Notes under the pieces: generated by a model
What the model was told of the DNA's origin: nothing
The model's database searches: none
The model's input: only the letters and a program-made list of their open reading frames with translations
Source: Terebella lapidaria
Taxonomy: Eukaryota > Annelida > Polychaeta > Terebellida > Terebellidae
Assembly: GCA_949152475.1 (NCBI GenBank)
Contig: OX424564.1
Location: forward strand, 36,702,165-36,766,164
DNA length: 64,000 nt
Reading direction: 5' to 3'
Shown here: piece after piece, positions 22,569 to 35,067 of the stretch
How the letters are laid out: each line of letters opens with the position of its first letter
Position numbering within the stretch: the first letter of the stretch is position 1
Position numbers and translations under genes: made by a program

Positions 22569-24992
22569 ATGTTGGTCGGTTGCGTTTGTTTGTTTGTTTG
22601 TTTGTTTGTTTGTCAGTACGCACTCTAGCGTCCACAATTCCAGTTCTATCCTTCCCAAACTTGGTCGGAATATTCTGTAAGACAATGGCTTGGACGAGTT
22701 CGAAGATGGGCATTCAAGGTCAAATATTGAGGTCAAGGTCATGCAAAATGTCGAAAACACATAAATGGCCATAACACCGGTTCTAATCGTCCTAGAAACT
22801 TCAAACTAAGTTCATATTTTAGACAAACTCGAGTTCTATCTTCCGTGACCTTGACCTTGACATTTGACCTTGACCTTGAGAAGTTCGCCTGAGGTCGAAG
22901 TCAAGGTCAAATACAAAGGTCGGCGCAGTATATCGAGTAGTATATCGTTGGAAAGGTCTTGAGCCCCTGATTCCAGTGATATCTTATTTTCTGCGACGTA
23001 AACTGACGTCACAATGACGTCATAAACGTCGAAAAGCCGAAATTTCAAAGGGTCATAACATCGTTAATAGTGTATGGAATCCCTTGGAATTTGATATGCA
23101 TTTTGACAGCATTCACCTCTACGAATTAAAGTACAAAGTTCAAAGGTCAAGGTCAAGGTTACCGAAATCCCAGAAAAACATGTTTTCGGTTATAACATCT
23201 GCTTGAATCGCAGCAGACTCCTGAAATTTGATCCATATGATTCAGAAGAGATATGGCAATCAGACGTGTATGACAAGTTCATGATTGGTTTTGAACTTGG
23301 TCGGCAAAATGAGGTCACATGAGCAAAACTTGAAGGTCAAATTTTCAAACTTACTGATACCTATCAAATAGTACATCAAATCGAAGGTATCAGTCCCCTG
23401 ATACATACTGTTCCATGCTTTTTCAGATGTGACGTCTACTGACGTCACAGTGACGTCATAAACGTCAATTTTTCAAAATTTCAAAAGGCCATAGTGTCCG
23501 TAATTCTTTTTTGATTCTGATTAAATTATTCAAGTATAATCTGTATGTCCATACACAGGCAGTGCACAACTTTCGTGACCCAAAGTCACAGGTCAAAGCC
23601 AAGGTCAAGGAATAGGTCAAAATCACATAAATGGCCATAACTTCAGTTCTATATGTCAGGAAGATTTTAAATTAAATGCATACTGTAAATAAACTCAAAG
23701 TCTATCTTCAGTGACCTTGACCGTGACCTTTGACCATGACCTTGACCCAACCGCTCAAGGTCAAACTTTCATGAGAAAACAATAATATCTCTGACTCTCA
23801 ATTTGATGCTTGAATACGATGTATTGTTGGTCCCTTATGCTCCACGTCAATTTTGAGTCTGATCGGATAAGCCATTGGGATGAAATTGACGTTCTTATGG
23901 CAACAAAGCTGGTCCCATTATAAGCAAAATCGCATATCCCGAGCTATCTATACTGATAACTGCCTGAATGATGATTGTGAAAATCTGTCAGTAGACTGTC
24001 TTATAAGTGAGGTCAAGTTCTTCCAGTTAAAAAAATTTCAAGGTCAAATGTCAAAGCCCGAGGTCAATATTGACCTTCAATGGAAAATCGTGTAGGTCAC
24101 TATATCTCAACTGTTAATGAAAACAGGAACGCAAAAGTAAAACCAGAATGTTGTCTTCACCTAGCCTAGAAACATTTGTATTTACACCTAAGGCCTACGA
24201 CCCATAGCCTTTCAAGTGCCTTGGTAAAATTTGACCTTAAAAATGACCTTGACCTTCACTTTTTAAAAATTTTGAAAGGTCTTCAAGAGTACTTTCCGAA
24301 TCTGTTGCCATTTTAAAAATATGATGATATTTCAGGTCACTATGACGTCAAACGTGATTTTAATTTGAATTAGAACCTGTCGGTTCCCATAGTCATGTTG
24401 GAGTGTGCAGGTTGCATGCACCGCAAGCGCCCACCACGACTCCGTCATTGTGAATATCTACGAGGAAACAATGTGTTCAATAACAGTATTATTCCTAGTT
24501 TATGATGCACTTTTCATATTTGCAATACATTGAAAACTCACCGAGATATCTTCATGGAAAGAGCAGTGGGGGTAAATCTTGTCCCCAGACCGTTTATACA
24601 CCAATAAGTTGTGGAAACGATTACCCCCTGTGCACGAGTCCCATTCTAACTATAATGATTCGGTCGTGTAGTAACACAATATACCTCGAATAATCTAAAT
24701 ATTTACTTCAAAACAACGTTGCTGTTGTTTTCTAACTCAGTGATGTCCAGATGACACAAAGCCTAAAAGCCATGATGTATTTACTACAATTTCAGGCACG
24801 AAACACTCCTTATTATTCAAACTATTGGCGATGACGAACCGGGTTCGAACCGGGTTTTTATAAATAACTTGTATATATGCATAGGATATTGTTACTTGAC
24901 GAAATCAAACATTTTGTCAAGTATGTTGATCGGTTCTGTTTGTTACTTGGCCAAATGAAATTTGGCCAAGTATGTTGGTCGGTTGCGTTTGT
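22541..24992 (+). mobile_element. F3 array unit 1 (2452 bp)
   Basis: 5' hairpin, seven TTTG repeats, inner block TCAGTACGCACTCTAGCGTC, then AGGTCA-rich core with CRE pairs at 23004 and 23437 (433 bp apart). Next come a low-AGGTCA middle (23780-24400), the common 3' domain (GAAAACTCACCGAGATATC near 24530, ACCCCCTGTGCAC), and a tail ending GATGACGAACCGGG. An F1-like 5' stub and another F3 stub close the unit. It lacks the F3 3' hairpin. It differs from unit 2 by a 5-bp deletion (TTGGC type) near 22990. Confidence 0.85.
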
Positions 24993-25020
24993 TACTTGGC
25001 CAAATGAAATTTGGTCAAGT
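24893..25020 (+). other. Stacked 5' termini: F1-variant, F3, F3
   Basis: Hairpins at 24894-24922 (arms ACTTGACGAAAT and ATTTTGTCAAGT, followed by TATGTTGATCGG), 24945-24971 and 24994-25020 (both F3). The F1-variant stub and one F3 stub repeat at 27350 in the same order. Confidence 0.8.
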
Positions 25021-27449
25021 ATGTTGGTCGGTTGCGTTTGTTTGTTTGTTTGTTTGTTTGTTTGTCAGTACGCACTCTAGCGTCCACAATTCCAGTTCTA
25101 TCCTTCCCAAACTTGGTCGGAATATTCTGTAAGACAATGGCTTGGACGAGTTCGAAGATGGGCATTCAAGGTCAAATATTGAGGTCAAGGTCATGCAAAA
25201 TGTCGAAAACACATAAATGGCCATAACACCGGTTCTAATCGTCCTAGAAACTTCAAACTAAGTTCATATTTTAGACAAACTCGAGTTCTATCTTCCGTGA
25301 CCTTGACCTTGACATTTGACCTTGACCTTGAGAAGTTCGCCTGAGGTCGAAGTCAAGGTCAAATACAAAGGTCGGCGCAGTATATCGAGTAGTATATCGT
25401 TGGAAAGGTCTTGAGCCCCTGATTCCAGTGATATCTTATTTTTGGCGCTGCGACGTAAACTGACGTCACAATGACGTCATAAACGTCGAAAAGCCGAAAT
25501 TTCAAAGGGTCATAACATCGTTAATAGTGTATGGAATCCCTTGGAATTTGATATGCATTTTGACAGCATTCACCTCTACGAATTAAAGTACAAAGTTCAA
25601 AGGTCAAGGTCAAGGTTACCGAAATCCAAGAAAAACATGTTTTCGGTTATAACATCTGCTTGAATCGCAGCAGACTCCTGAAATTTGATCCATATGATTC
25701 AGAAGAGATATGGCAATCAGACGTGTATGACAAGTTCATGATTGGTTTTGAACTTGGTCGGCAAAATGAGGTCACATGAGCAAAACTTGAAGGTCAAATT
25801 TTCAAACTTACTGATACCTATCAAATAGTACATCAAATCGAAGGTATCAGTCCCCTGATACATACTGTTCCATGCTTTTTCAGATGTGACGTCTACTGAC
25901 GTCACAGTGACGTCATAAACGTCAATTTTTCAAAATTTCAAAAGGCCATAGTGTCCGTAATTCTTTTTTGATTCTGATTAAATTATTCAAGTATAATCTG
26001 TATGTCCATACACAGGCAGTGCACAACTTTCGTGACCCAAAGTCACAGGTCAAAGCCAAGGTCAAGGAATAGGTCAAAATCACATAAATGGCCATAACTT
26101 CAGTTCTATATGTCAGGAAGATTTTAAATTAAATGCATACTGTAAATAAACTCAAAGTCTATCTTCAGTGACCTTGACCGTGACCTTTGACCATGACCTT
26201 GACCCAACCGCTCAAGGTCAAACTTTCATGAGAAAACAATAATATCTCTGACTCTCAATTTGATGCTTGAATACGATGTATTGTTGGTCCCTTATGCTCC
26301 ACGTCAATTTTGAGTCTGATCGGATAAGCCATTGGGATGAAATTGACGTTCTTATGGCAACAAAGCTGGTCCCATTATAAGCAAAATCGCATATCCCGAG
26401 CTATCTATACTGATAACTGCCTGAATGATGATTGTGAAAATCTGTCAGTAGACTGTCTTATAAGTGAGGTCAAGTTCTTCCAGTTAAAAAAATTTCAAGG
26501 TCAAATGTCAAAGCCCGAGGTCAATATTGACCTTCAATGGAAAATCGTGTAGGTCACTATATCTCAACTGTTAATGAAAACAGGAACGCAAAAGTAAAAC
26601 CAGAATGTTGTCTTCACCTAGCCTAGAAACATTTGTATTTACACCTAAGGCCTACGACCCATAGCCTTTCAAGTGCCTTGGTAAAATTTGACCTTAAAAA
26701 TGACCTTGACCTTCACTTTTTAAAAATTTTGAAAGGTCTTCAAGAGTACTTTCCGAATCTGTTGCCATTTTAAAAATATGATGATATTTCAGGTCACTAT
26801 GACGTCAAACGTGATTTTAATTTGAATTAGAACCTGTCGGTTCCCATAGTCATGTTGGAGTGTGCAGGTTGCATGCACCGCAAGCGCCCACCACGACTCC
26901 GTCATTGTGAATATCTACGAGGAAACAATGTGTTCAATAACAGTATTATTCCTAGTTTATGATGCACTTTTCATATTTGCAATACATTGAAAACTCACCG
27001 AGATATCTTCATGGAAAGAGCAGTGGGGGTAAATCTTGTCCCCAGACCGTTTATACACCAATAAGTTGTGGAAACGATTACCCCCTGTGCACGAGTCCCA
27101 TTCTAACTATAATGATTCGGTCGTGTAGTAACACAATATACCTCGAATAATCTAAATATTTACTTCAAAACAACGTTGCTGTTGTTTTCTAACTCAGTGA
27201 TGTCCAGATGACACAAAGCCTAAAAGCCATGATGTATTTACTACAATTTCAGGCACGAAACACTCCTTATTATTCAAACTATTGGCGATGACGAACCGGG
27301 TTCGAACCGGGTTTTTATAAATAACTTGTATATATGCATAGGATATTGTTACTTGACGAAATCAAACATTTTGTCAAGTATGTTGATCGGTTCTGTTTGT
27401 TACTTGGCCAAATGAAATTTGGCCAAGTATGTTGGTCGGTTGCGTTTGT
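24993..27449 (+). mobile_element. F3 array unit 2 (2457 bp)
   Basis: Nearly identical to unit 1. Recognisable landmarks are displaced by 2457 bp (for example the CRE pair, the GACGTCAAACGTG block and the GAACCGGGTTCGAACCGGG tail). It ends with the same F1-variant stub and F3 stub. No coding potential beyond short chance frames. Confidence 0.88.
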
Positions 27450-27531
27450 TACTTGGCCAAATGAAATTTGGTCAAGTATGTTGGTCGGTTGCGTTTGTTT
27501 GTTACTTGACGAAATGTAAATTTCGTCAAGT
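27350..27531 (+). other. Stacked 5' termini: F1-variant, F3, F3, F1
   Basis: Hairpins at 27351-27379, 27402-27428, 27451-27477 and 27504-27531. The last is a true F1 end lying inside the GTTT tract of the F3 copy at 27451. It opens the 26.9-kb F1 block, after which that F3 copy resumes at 54408. Confidence 0.8.
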
Positions 27532-28769
27532 ATGTTGGTCAGTCGAGTTTGTCTGTCTGTTTGTTTGTTTGTTTGTTAGCGCTCTACAGGTCACAATTTT
27601 GATCGTAAAGTCCCGAAAATTTGTCAGAAGATGTGCAGTCAGTACTCGACCAAGTGATTAACTTTTATGAGGTCAAGGTCAAATATTGAGGTCAAGGTCA
27701 CGCAAAACGATAAAAACACATAAATTGTCATAACTCCAGTTCTATTCGTTATAGAGACTTCAAACCAAGTTCATATTGTAGATAAACTCGAGTTCTATCT
27801 TTTGTGACCTTGACCTTGGCATTTGACCTTGACCTTGAGAAGTTCGTTATGAGGTGAATGTCAAGGTCAAGTACGAAGGTCAGCGCACCATATCGAGTAG
27901 TATATTGTTGGAAAGGTCTTGAGCCCCTGATTCCAGTGATATCTCATTTTTGGCGCTGCGACTTAAACTGATGTCACAATGACGTCATAAACGTCAAAAA
28001 TCCGAAATTTCAAAGTGCCATAACATGGTCAATAGTGTATGGAATCCCTTGAAATTTGATATGCATTTTGACAGCATTGACCTCTACGAACTGAAGTACA
28101 AAGGTCAAAGGTCAAGGTCAAGGTCATTGAAATCCCAGAAAAACACGTTTCTTGTAATAACATCCGTTTGAATTGTCGTAGGTTCATGGAATTTGAACCA
28201 TATCATTCAGAAGAGGTATAGCAATCGGACCTATATGTCAATTCCATGATTGACCTCAAACTTTGTCTATAATCTGAAAAAACTTAATCAGAATCCTATG
28301 ATAATTCTGGTTTTTACAGATATTTTTTATGTTTTCATGGCTCCAATTTTCACAAATTTACTGAACATTTAATTCTAAATCATTTATGCAGTCAGTTGCA
28401 GTGTTATTTCTAGTTTATGGTCCACTTTTCACATTTGGAATAAATTGAAAACTCGCCGAGATATCAAAGTAGAAAGAGAAGTGGGGTGAATCTGATTCTC
28501 AATCCGTTCACACACCAATAAGCTGTAGAAACGATTACCCCCTGTGGACATGTCCCCTTCTAAATATACACACTCGGTTGAGCAGTAGTACAGTATATCA
28601 TATATGTATCCAAGTGCACATCTCAAACAACAAAACAATTCTTTTGTTTTCTGACTCAGAGGTGTCAAACTGGTATAATAAAGCCTAAAACTCATGTCTA
28701 AATACAGTCTGGGTCAAGCGACAGCCCACTTTATATCAGAACTTTTATTACTTTGATTTTGGCAATTAT
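27503..28769 (+). mobile_element. F1 unit of the 1272-bp type (1267 bp), no 3' terminus
   Basis: 5' hairpin 27504-27531, GTCT/GTTT tract, GCGCTCTACAGGTCAC block, AGGTCA/CRE core, common 3' domain, and tail ending TTTATATCAGAAC. It then has a decayed F4-like hairpin remnant (TTTGATTTTGGCAATT) fused to the next F1 5' end. Diverged from the 1272-bp units at 41188-48285 but collinear with them. Confidence 0.8.
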
Positions 28770-28881
28770 TACTTGACGAAATGTAAATTTCGTCAAGTAT
28801 GTTGGTCAGTCGAGTTTGTCTGTCTGTTTGTTACTTGACGAAATGTAAATTTCGTCAAGTATGTTGGTCAGTCGCGTTTGT
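28770..28881 (+). other. Two stacked F1 5' stubs
   Basis: Hairpins at 28771-28798 and 28833-28860 are each followed by TATGTTGGTCAGTC and a short GTTT/GTCT stretch that runs into the next terminus. The second belongs to the tract that resumes at 31360 and again near 32887. Confidence 0.8.
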
Positions 28882-29069
28882 TACTTGACGAAATTAAATT
28901 TCGTCAAGTATGTTGGTCAGTTGCGTTTGTCTGTCTGTCTGTCTGTCTGTTTGTTTGTTTGTTAGCGCTCTACAGGTCACAATTTTGATCGTAGAGTGCT
29001 GAAAATTTGTCAGAAGTTGTGCAGTCAATACTCGACCAAGTGATTAACTTTTGGGAGGTCAAGGTCAAA

Positions 29070-30240
29070 AATTGAGGTCAAGGTCAAGCAAAAGGTCAAA
29101 ATCGAAAAATCGCGATAACTCCGTTTTTAATCAATGTTATTTTTTCTAGCTATTTTTATATTTTTCTATGGTCAATTCCGCATCATATGATGCATGCCCG
29201 ATGGTCGTACGACCAAAACTCCCGATTTTCGGTCCAGGTCGAAAATTTGGGGGTCACGAATTTAGGCTTTTTTCTACCTCGCAATATTCAAAACCATATT
29301 ATAGAGCAAATTCCCGATATATGTTGCTGATTTTCACTCAGAAGTTGTGCCTTATCACACAAAACACGATTGTGAAGCTATAGGACTCAAGGTCAAGAAT
29401 TAGAGTTAAGGTCATAGTAAAGGTCAAAATCGAAAAATTGCAATAACTTGGCTTTTGATCAAAATTAATTTTTCTAAACATTTTTGTATTTTTATTTGGT
29501 CAATTCGACATCTGCTGACGTATGTCCGATGGTTGTACGACCAAAACTCCCGATTATCGCCCATGGTTGAACATTTGGGGGTTTTCAGATCATTTGTATT
29601 TTGTGCAATATTCAAACCGTTATTGTGGAGTCAGAATCCGATAGAAGTTGCTGATTTTTAATCAGTAGGTGTGTCTTATCATACTGAACATATGTGTAAA
29701 GATGTAGGACTCAATATCAAGAATTACAGTTAAAGTCATAGTAAAGGTCAAAATCGAAAAATCGCAATAACTCCGTTTCTATTCAATGTTATTTTTTCTG
29801 AGTATTTTTATATTTTTTTATGGTCAATTCCGCGCCCTGCGGTGCATGCCCGATGGTCGTACGACCAAAACTCCCGATTTTCGGTCCAGGTCGAAAATTT
29901 GAGGGTCATGATTTTATGGTTTCATGTCTCGCAACCTTCAACCCCATATTGCGAGGCCAATTTCTGATATGGGTTATTGATTTTTACTCAGGAGTTGTGC
30001 CTTATCAAATTGAACAAATCTGTGGAGTTTCTTAACTCAAGGTTGAAAATTAAGGTCAAGGTCATGTAAAAGGTCAAAATCGAAAAATCGCAATAACTCC
30101 ACTTTTGATCAACATTAATTTTTGTCAGTATTTTTGTATTTTTATATGGTTAATTCGGCGTCAAATGGTGTATGTGCGATGGTCGTACGACCAAAAGTCC
30201 CGATTATCGCCCGGTGCCGAAAATCTGGGGGTCATGTGCA
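29070..30240 (+). repeat. F1 core, 325-bp class, diverged monomers
   Basis: Each monomer runs from GGTCAAAATCGAAAAATCG through ATGGTCAATTC, GTACGACCAAAACTCCCGAT, GAAAATTTGGGGGTCA and a TCAGGAGTTGTGCC-like end. Monomers are visibly older than the 325-bp copies at 38300-39560. Confidence 0.85.
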
Positions 30241-30542
30241 AGTTGCATAGTGGTAGCCCTAGTGTAGTGGCCGCAAAATTACCTCACATAAGTTGCCAAT
30301 TTATAGGAGATATGAAATGTTTTATGCAGATTTGAATACACAAATGTGAAACGTGGACTTTCTTGCCCTAATTCTCCAATTGAGTTGACTGTGAAAGTTG
30401 GTTATCAATACTAGTTTGGGTTATAAAGTTACAGTTATTTTGGATCGATTTCTTCGTGCAGTCATGCCGACATGCATGCGGTCATACATGTACAGTAAAT
30501 GTTGTTCTCCATGGGGAAGGGGAATATGGCAATTTATTGTAT

Positions 30543-30650
30543 GATGGCTCGGTGGCCGAGTGGTTCCAGCACTCGCTCTATAACACGTAGGCTTTTGACT
30601 CTGCTAGTTCGAATCTACCTGCTTTTAAATATTTTTTTTTTGCTCTTTAT
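30543..30650 (+). mobile_element. tRNA-Leu/Ser-like SINE head
   Basis: A-box-like TGGCCGAGTGG (30553-30563) and B-box AGTTCGAATCT (30606-30616) are spaced as in a class II tRNA and followed by a T-rich tail. The would-be acceptor strands do not pair, so this is not a functional tRNA gene. Only one copy is seen in this window. Confidence 0.55.
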
Positions 30651-31371
30651 TTTTTTCAAGAATATCCAGTACCATTATAATCTATTATAGTGGTTTTATC
30701 CAAGAACTTTTTGCAATTTGTTTTGATATATTATGAATATACACTGTTGAATGATCATTTGGTACTAATATGGCGTGCAAAAATTATCGTTGCCTCTGTC
30801 ATATAATACCAGTATAGCATGCAAAAACGGCCATCACGATCTGCTTGAACTCATTAGATAGTTCTCCGAAGATGCAGCATCATGATATGAAAGTTACCAA
30901 GTTGTAGTAACGAACATTTATAGCAGTGTTGTATTCTATAATTTTTCTTATATTGACATCATCAAAATTTTGTGCTGTTAGTAGTATATATTATGTTGAT
31001 ACACACATCGATTGAATGTTTTGAATGAGTCAGTCTCAAATGGCTGGGTCTTGCTCAGGAGACGTCATAAAGATTCAATATGTATGTCTGCTCAGGAGTT
31101 GTGCATTATTAATTCTAACAAATTTGTGAAAATTCAGAATTCAAGGGCCAAGGTCACTGTGAAAATGAAGCAACTCTTGTCTAATTTTAAAATTGTGAAT
31201 TCTTCTGCTGGGTGATGCTCAGGAGGTGTCTTAAAAGTGCCAATTTCTAATGCTAGAAGTTGTTCAGTATATCTTTTCAATGTGTAATTAATGAGTAAAT
31301 GTTTTAAATGTAAACAAATGTTTAGTTATTTCATCAAGTGTTGGCCTATGGCCGATTTTCTGTCTGTTTGT

Positions 31372-32886
31372 TACTTGCCGGAATCTAAAGATTTCGGCAA
31401 GTATGTTGGTCGGTTGGTTTGATTGATTGATTGATTGTTTGTTTATCTGTTAGTGCTCTACAGGTCGCAATTGTACAGTGATTGTTACGTTACTTGGGGT
31501 ATGTAATCTGTAGGATAATAGGCAGGCACCGCACACTTTTGGTGAGTCTAGGTCAAAGGTCAAGGTCAAGGTCAAGCAAAGCGTCGAAAACACATAAGTG
31601 GCCATAACTCCAGTTCTAATTGTCGTAGAGACTTCAAATCAAGTGCATATGGTAGATATACTCGAGTTCTATCTTTTGTGACCTTGACCTTGACATTTGA
31701 CTTTGACCTTGAGAGTTCGCCTGAGGTCGAATATTTGACCTTGGAGGTCACCTCCTCCGATTTTCGATCTGATGCTTGGAAACGATGTCGGACCGGTCCC
31801 TTATGGTCAATGTCAATTTTTAGCGCGATCGGTCAATCCGTTATGACGTAATTGACGTTTCTATGGCAACGAAATCGGTCCCATTATAAGCGAAATTGCA
31901 TGTTGCAAGCTGTCCATGCTGATAAAAGCGTCAATAATGTGCGTAAAAATCTAATGATACACCTGTTTATAGCCAAGGACGAGTTCTTTTGTTCCGCGAA
32001 ATTTCAAGGTCGAACGTCGGAAGCCAAGGTCAATATTGACCCGCAAGTGAAAACCATGTAGGTCACTATATCTCAGGAAGTAAGCAAGATAGAGACACGA
32101 AAGTAAATCCACAGTATTGCACTCACTTAGCCTATCAACTTTTGTATTTACACCTAAGGCGTATGGCCGATAGCCTTTGCAAGCGCCTGAGGTCGAAGTT
32201 GACCCAAAAAATGACCTTGACCTTGACCTTTCGCGAAAATATCGAGTAGTAACTCGTTTGAAAGGTCTTCGGGAGTAGTTTCGATATATGTTCTTATTTT
32301 TGGAATCTGACGTCATATGACGTCATAATGACGTGAAACGTGATTTTATCATACTTCAATTGATTGTTTACGTGAGATGCATAAACCATTTATGATTATT
32401 GTTGATCCGGTGCTCTGGTAAGTATTGGGGATACCTACTGAAGCTATTTGACAAATATCAGTTCAATAATTGCAGTGGTAATGGCCTAATTGACCTTTTT
32501 ATGACGGAAAATTGGAGAAAATTTCATTTGTTTGTCTTTTCATACTCATAGCGTCCACATTTGTTGCTTGATTCTTTTCAAATTTGATGTAGATATTCTG
32601 TAGGATAATGGCTCTTGACAAAATGATTTTGAGAAAAATAGCTCTATTGATGACGTCACAAAAGATCCGAATCCTATCAGTCTTTCATGACCACAAACTG
32701 CTTATGCTAGGAAAGAAATATAATACTTTTTTCAATGTTTTCCATCAACTATACAAAATCTAGAAAAATGCCATTACTCATATTTAAAATAACCAGATGC
32801 ATCAACTTTGCAAAAAATTCAGTCTTTGGTAAAAGTTCAAGGTCATTGCCAGCTATTCCGGCAAGTTAGTCGACTATGTCGGTTCA
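31372..32886 (+). mobile_element. F4-variant element with both termini (about 1.5 kb)
   Basis: 5' hairpin 31373-31402 (arms ACTTGCCGGAATCT and AGATTTCGGCAAGT), then a GATT/GTTT tract, AGGTCA core, a region with GACGTCATATGACGTCATAA near 32309, and a 3' end with ATTCCGGCAAGT (32855-32866). AGTCGAC-TAT-GTCGGTT (32868-32884) follows and can pair over 7 bp with two wobbles. It sits inside a GTCTGTTTGT tract of an F1 element. The 3' end could alternatively contain a decayed F2-type 5' remnant (TTAGT...CTATG), so the terminal hairpin is less certain than in other families. Confidence 0.65.
31417..31440 (+). repeat. (GATT)n microsatellite
   Basis: GATTGATTGATTGATTG replaces the usual GTTT tract just inside this F4-variant 5' end, showing local drift of the tract. 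Confidence 0.9.
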
Positions 32887-35067
32887 TTTGTTTGTTTGTG
32901 TGTTAGCGCTCCACAGGTCACAATTTTGATCGTAGAATCATGGAATTAGGTCAGAAGATGTACAATCCAATATCGATGGATGAGTTCATTTTTGGGAGGT
33001 CAAGGTCAAATATTGAGGTCAAGGTCATGCAAAACGATAAAAACACATAAATGGCCATAACTCCGATTCTAATTGTCCTAGAGACTTCAAACCAAGTTCA
33101 TATTGTAGATAAACTCGAGTTCTATCTTCTGTGACCTTGACCTTGGCATTTGACCTTGACCTTGAGAAGTTCGCCTAAGGTGAATGTCAAGGTCAAGTAC
33201 GAAGGTCAGCGCACCATATCGAGTAGTATATCGTTGGAAAGGTCTTGACCTCCTGATTGCAGTGATACCCTACTTTCGGCGCTGCGACGTACACTGACGT
33301 CACAATGACGTCATAAACGTCAAATTTCCGAAATTTCAAAAGGCCATAACATCGTCCATACTTTATGGAATCTCTTCAAACTTGATATGCATATTGACAG
33401 CAATGACCTCTACGAATTAAACTACAAAGGTCAAAGGTCCAAGTCAAGGTCATCGAAATCCCAGAAAAACACGTTTCCGGTAATAACATCCGTTTGATTT
33501 GTCGTAGGTTCATGAATTTTGAACCATATCCTTCAGAAGAGGTATAGTAATCGAGTGTATATGTCAATTTCATGATTGACCTTGAACTTTGTCAGGAAAA
33601 TAAGGTCATATGAGGAAAACTTCAAGGTCAAATTTTCAAACTAACTGAAACCTATCAAAGAGTATATCAAATGAAAGGTGTTGATTCCCTGGTACATACT
33701 TTCCCTTCAGTTTTGAGATGTGACGTTTATTGACGTCACAGTGACGTCATAAACGTAAATTTTTCGAAATTTCAAACGGTCATAGTGTCCACAAATCTTG
33801 TTTGATTCTAATGAAATTATACAGGTATAATATATGTTTTCATGCACAGACAATGCACAATTTTTGTGACTCAAGGTCAAAGATCAAGGTCAAGGTCATG
33901 CAAAATGTTAAAAACACATAAGTGGCCATAACTCTGGTTCTATTCGTTATAGAGACTTCAAACCAAGTTCATATTGTAGATAAACTCGAGTCCTATCTTC
34001 TGTGACCTTGACCTTGGCATTTGACCTTGACCTTGAGAAGTTCGCCATGAGGTGAATGTCAAGGTCAAGTACAAAATTCAGCGCACCATATCGAGTAGTA
34101 TATCGTTGGAAAGGTTTTGAGCCCCTGATTGCAGTGATACCCTATTTTCGGCGCTGCGACGTACACTGACGTCACAATGACGTCATAAACGTCAAATTAC
34201 CGAAATTTCAAAAGGCCATAACAGCATCAATACTGTATGGAATACCTTGAAACTTGACATGCATATTAATAGCATTGACCTTTACGAATTGAAATACAAA
34301 GGTCAAAGGTCAATGTCAAGGTCATCGAAATCCCAGAAAAACACCTTTTCGGTTATAACATCTGTTTGAATCGTTGTAGTCTCATAAAATTTGAACCATA
34401 TCATTCAGAAGAGGTATAGCAATCAGACTTATATGTCAATTCCATGATTAACCTTGAACTTGATCGGAAAAATGAGGTCACATGAGCAAAACTTCAAGGT
34501 CAAATTTTCAAACTAACTAAAAGCTATCAAGTAATATATCAAATGGAAGGCCTTGAACCCGTGATAAATAGTTTCTCATCAGTTTTCAAATGTGACATTT
34601 ATTGACGTCACAGTGACCTCATGTACGTAAATTTGTCGAAATTTCGAAAAGCCACAGTGTCCGGAATTCTTGTTCGATTCTGATGGAATTGTTCAAGTAT
34701 AATTTATATCTTCATGCACGGGCAATGCACAATTTTCGTGACCCAAGGTCAAGGGTCAAGGTCAAGGTCAAAGAAAAGGTCAAAATCACAAAAATTGCCA
34801 TAATTTCGGAACTATTCGTCATGGAAAGTTCAAACTGGGACCATATTGTAGCATATCAAAAGGTCTTTGTCCGTTGACCTTGAATGTGCACTTTGACCTT
34901 GACCTTGAAAAGTTTGCCCAACGTAAAAATTTCATGAAAAAAGTATCTTTCTTCAAATGTCGAGGAGTTGTTCAGTAAATCTTTTCAATGTGTAAATTAT
35001 GGGTAAATGTTTTAAATGTAAACAAATGTTTAGTCATTTCGTCAAGTGTTGGCCTATGGCCGATTTT
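32887..35067 (+). mobile_element. Long F1 body resuming after nested insertions, with 3' terminus
   Basis: Starts in TTTGTTTGTGTGTTAGCG, the continuation expected for the F1 5' end at 28833. Four AGGTCA/CRE cores of about 435 bp follow (CRE pairs near 33296, 33732, 34168 and 34604), then the F1 3' terminus (35037-35067). Closely similar to 15637-17806 and 50124-52324. Confidence 0.78.

Larger units (their letters stand above)
28882..31359 (+). mobile_element. F1 element with both termini (2478 bp)
   Basis: 5' hairpin 28883-28909; 3' terminus with subterminal TTTCATCAAGT (one change from consensus), hairpin 31341-31355 and GATTTT. The body has about 3.5 core monomers of about 326-331 bp (29093, 29419, 29747, 30078), then a less repetitive stretch (30240-31010) containing a tRNA-like SINE head, then the F1 3' region. 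It sits in a GTTTGT/CTGTCTG tract with no target duplication. Confidence 0.85.

Noticed and set aside
30543-30650. Functional tRNA-Leu or tRNA-Ser gene
   Set aside because: A and B boxes are present but the acceptor strands do not pair, and a T-rich SINE-like tail follows.
31951-32316. Minus-strand frame of 121 codons, the longest in the window
   Set aside because: It lies across AGGTCA/TGACCT core of the F4-variant element. The arginine/serine-rich stretch comes from repeat composition, so it is not a gene.
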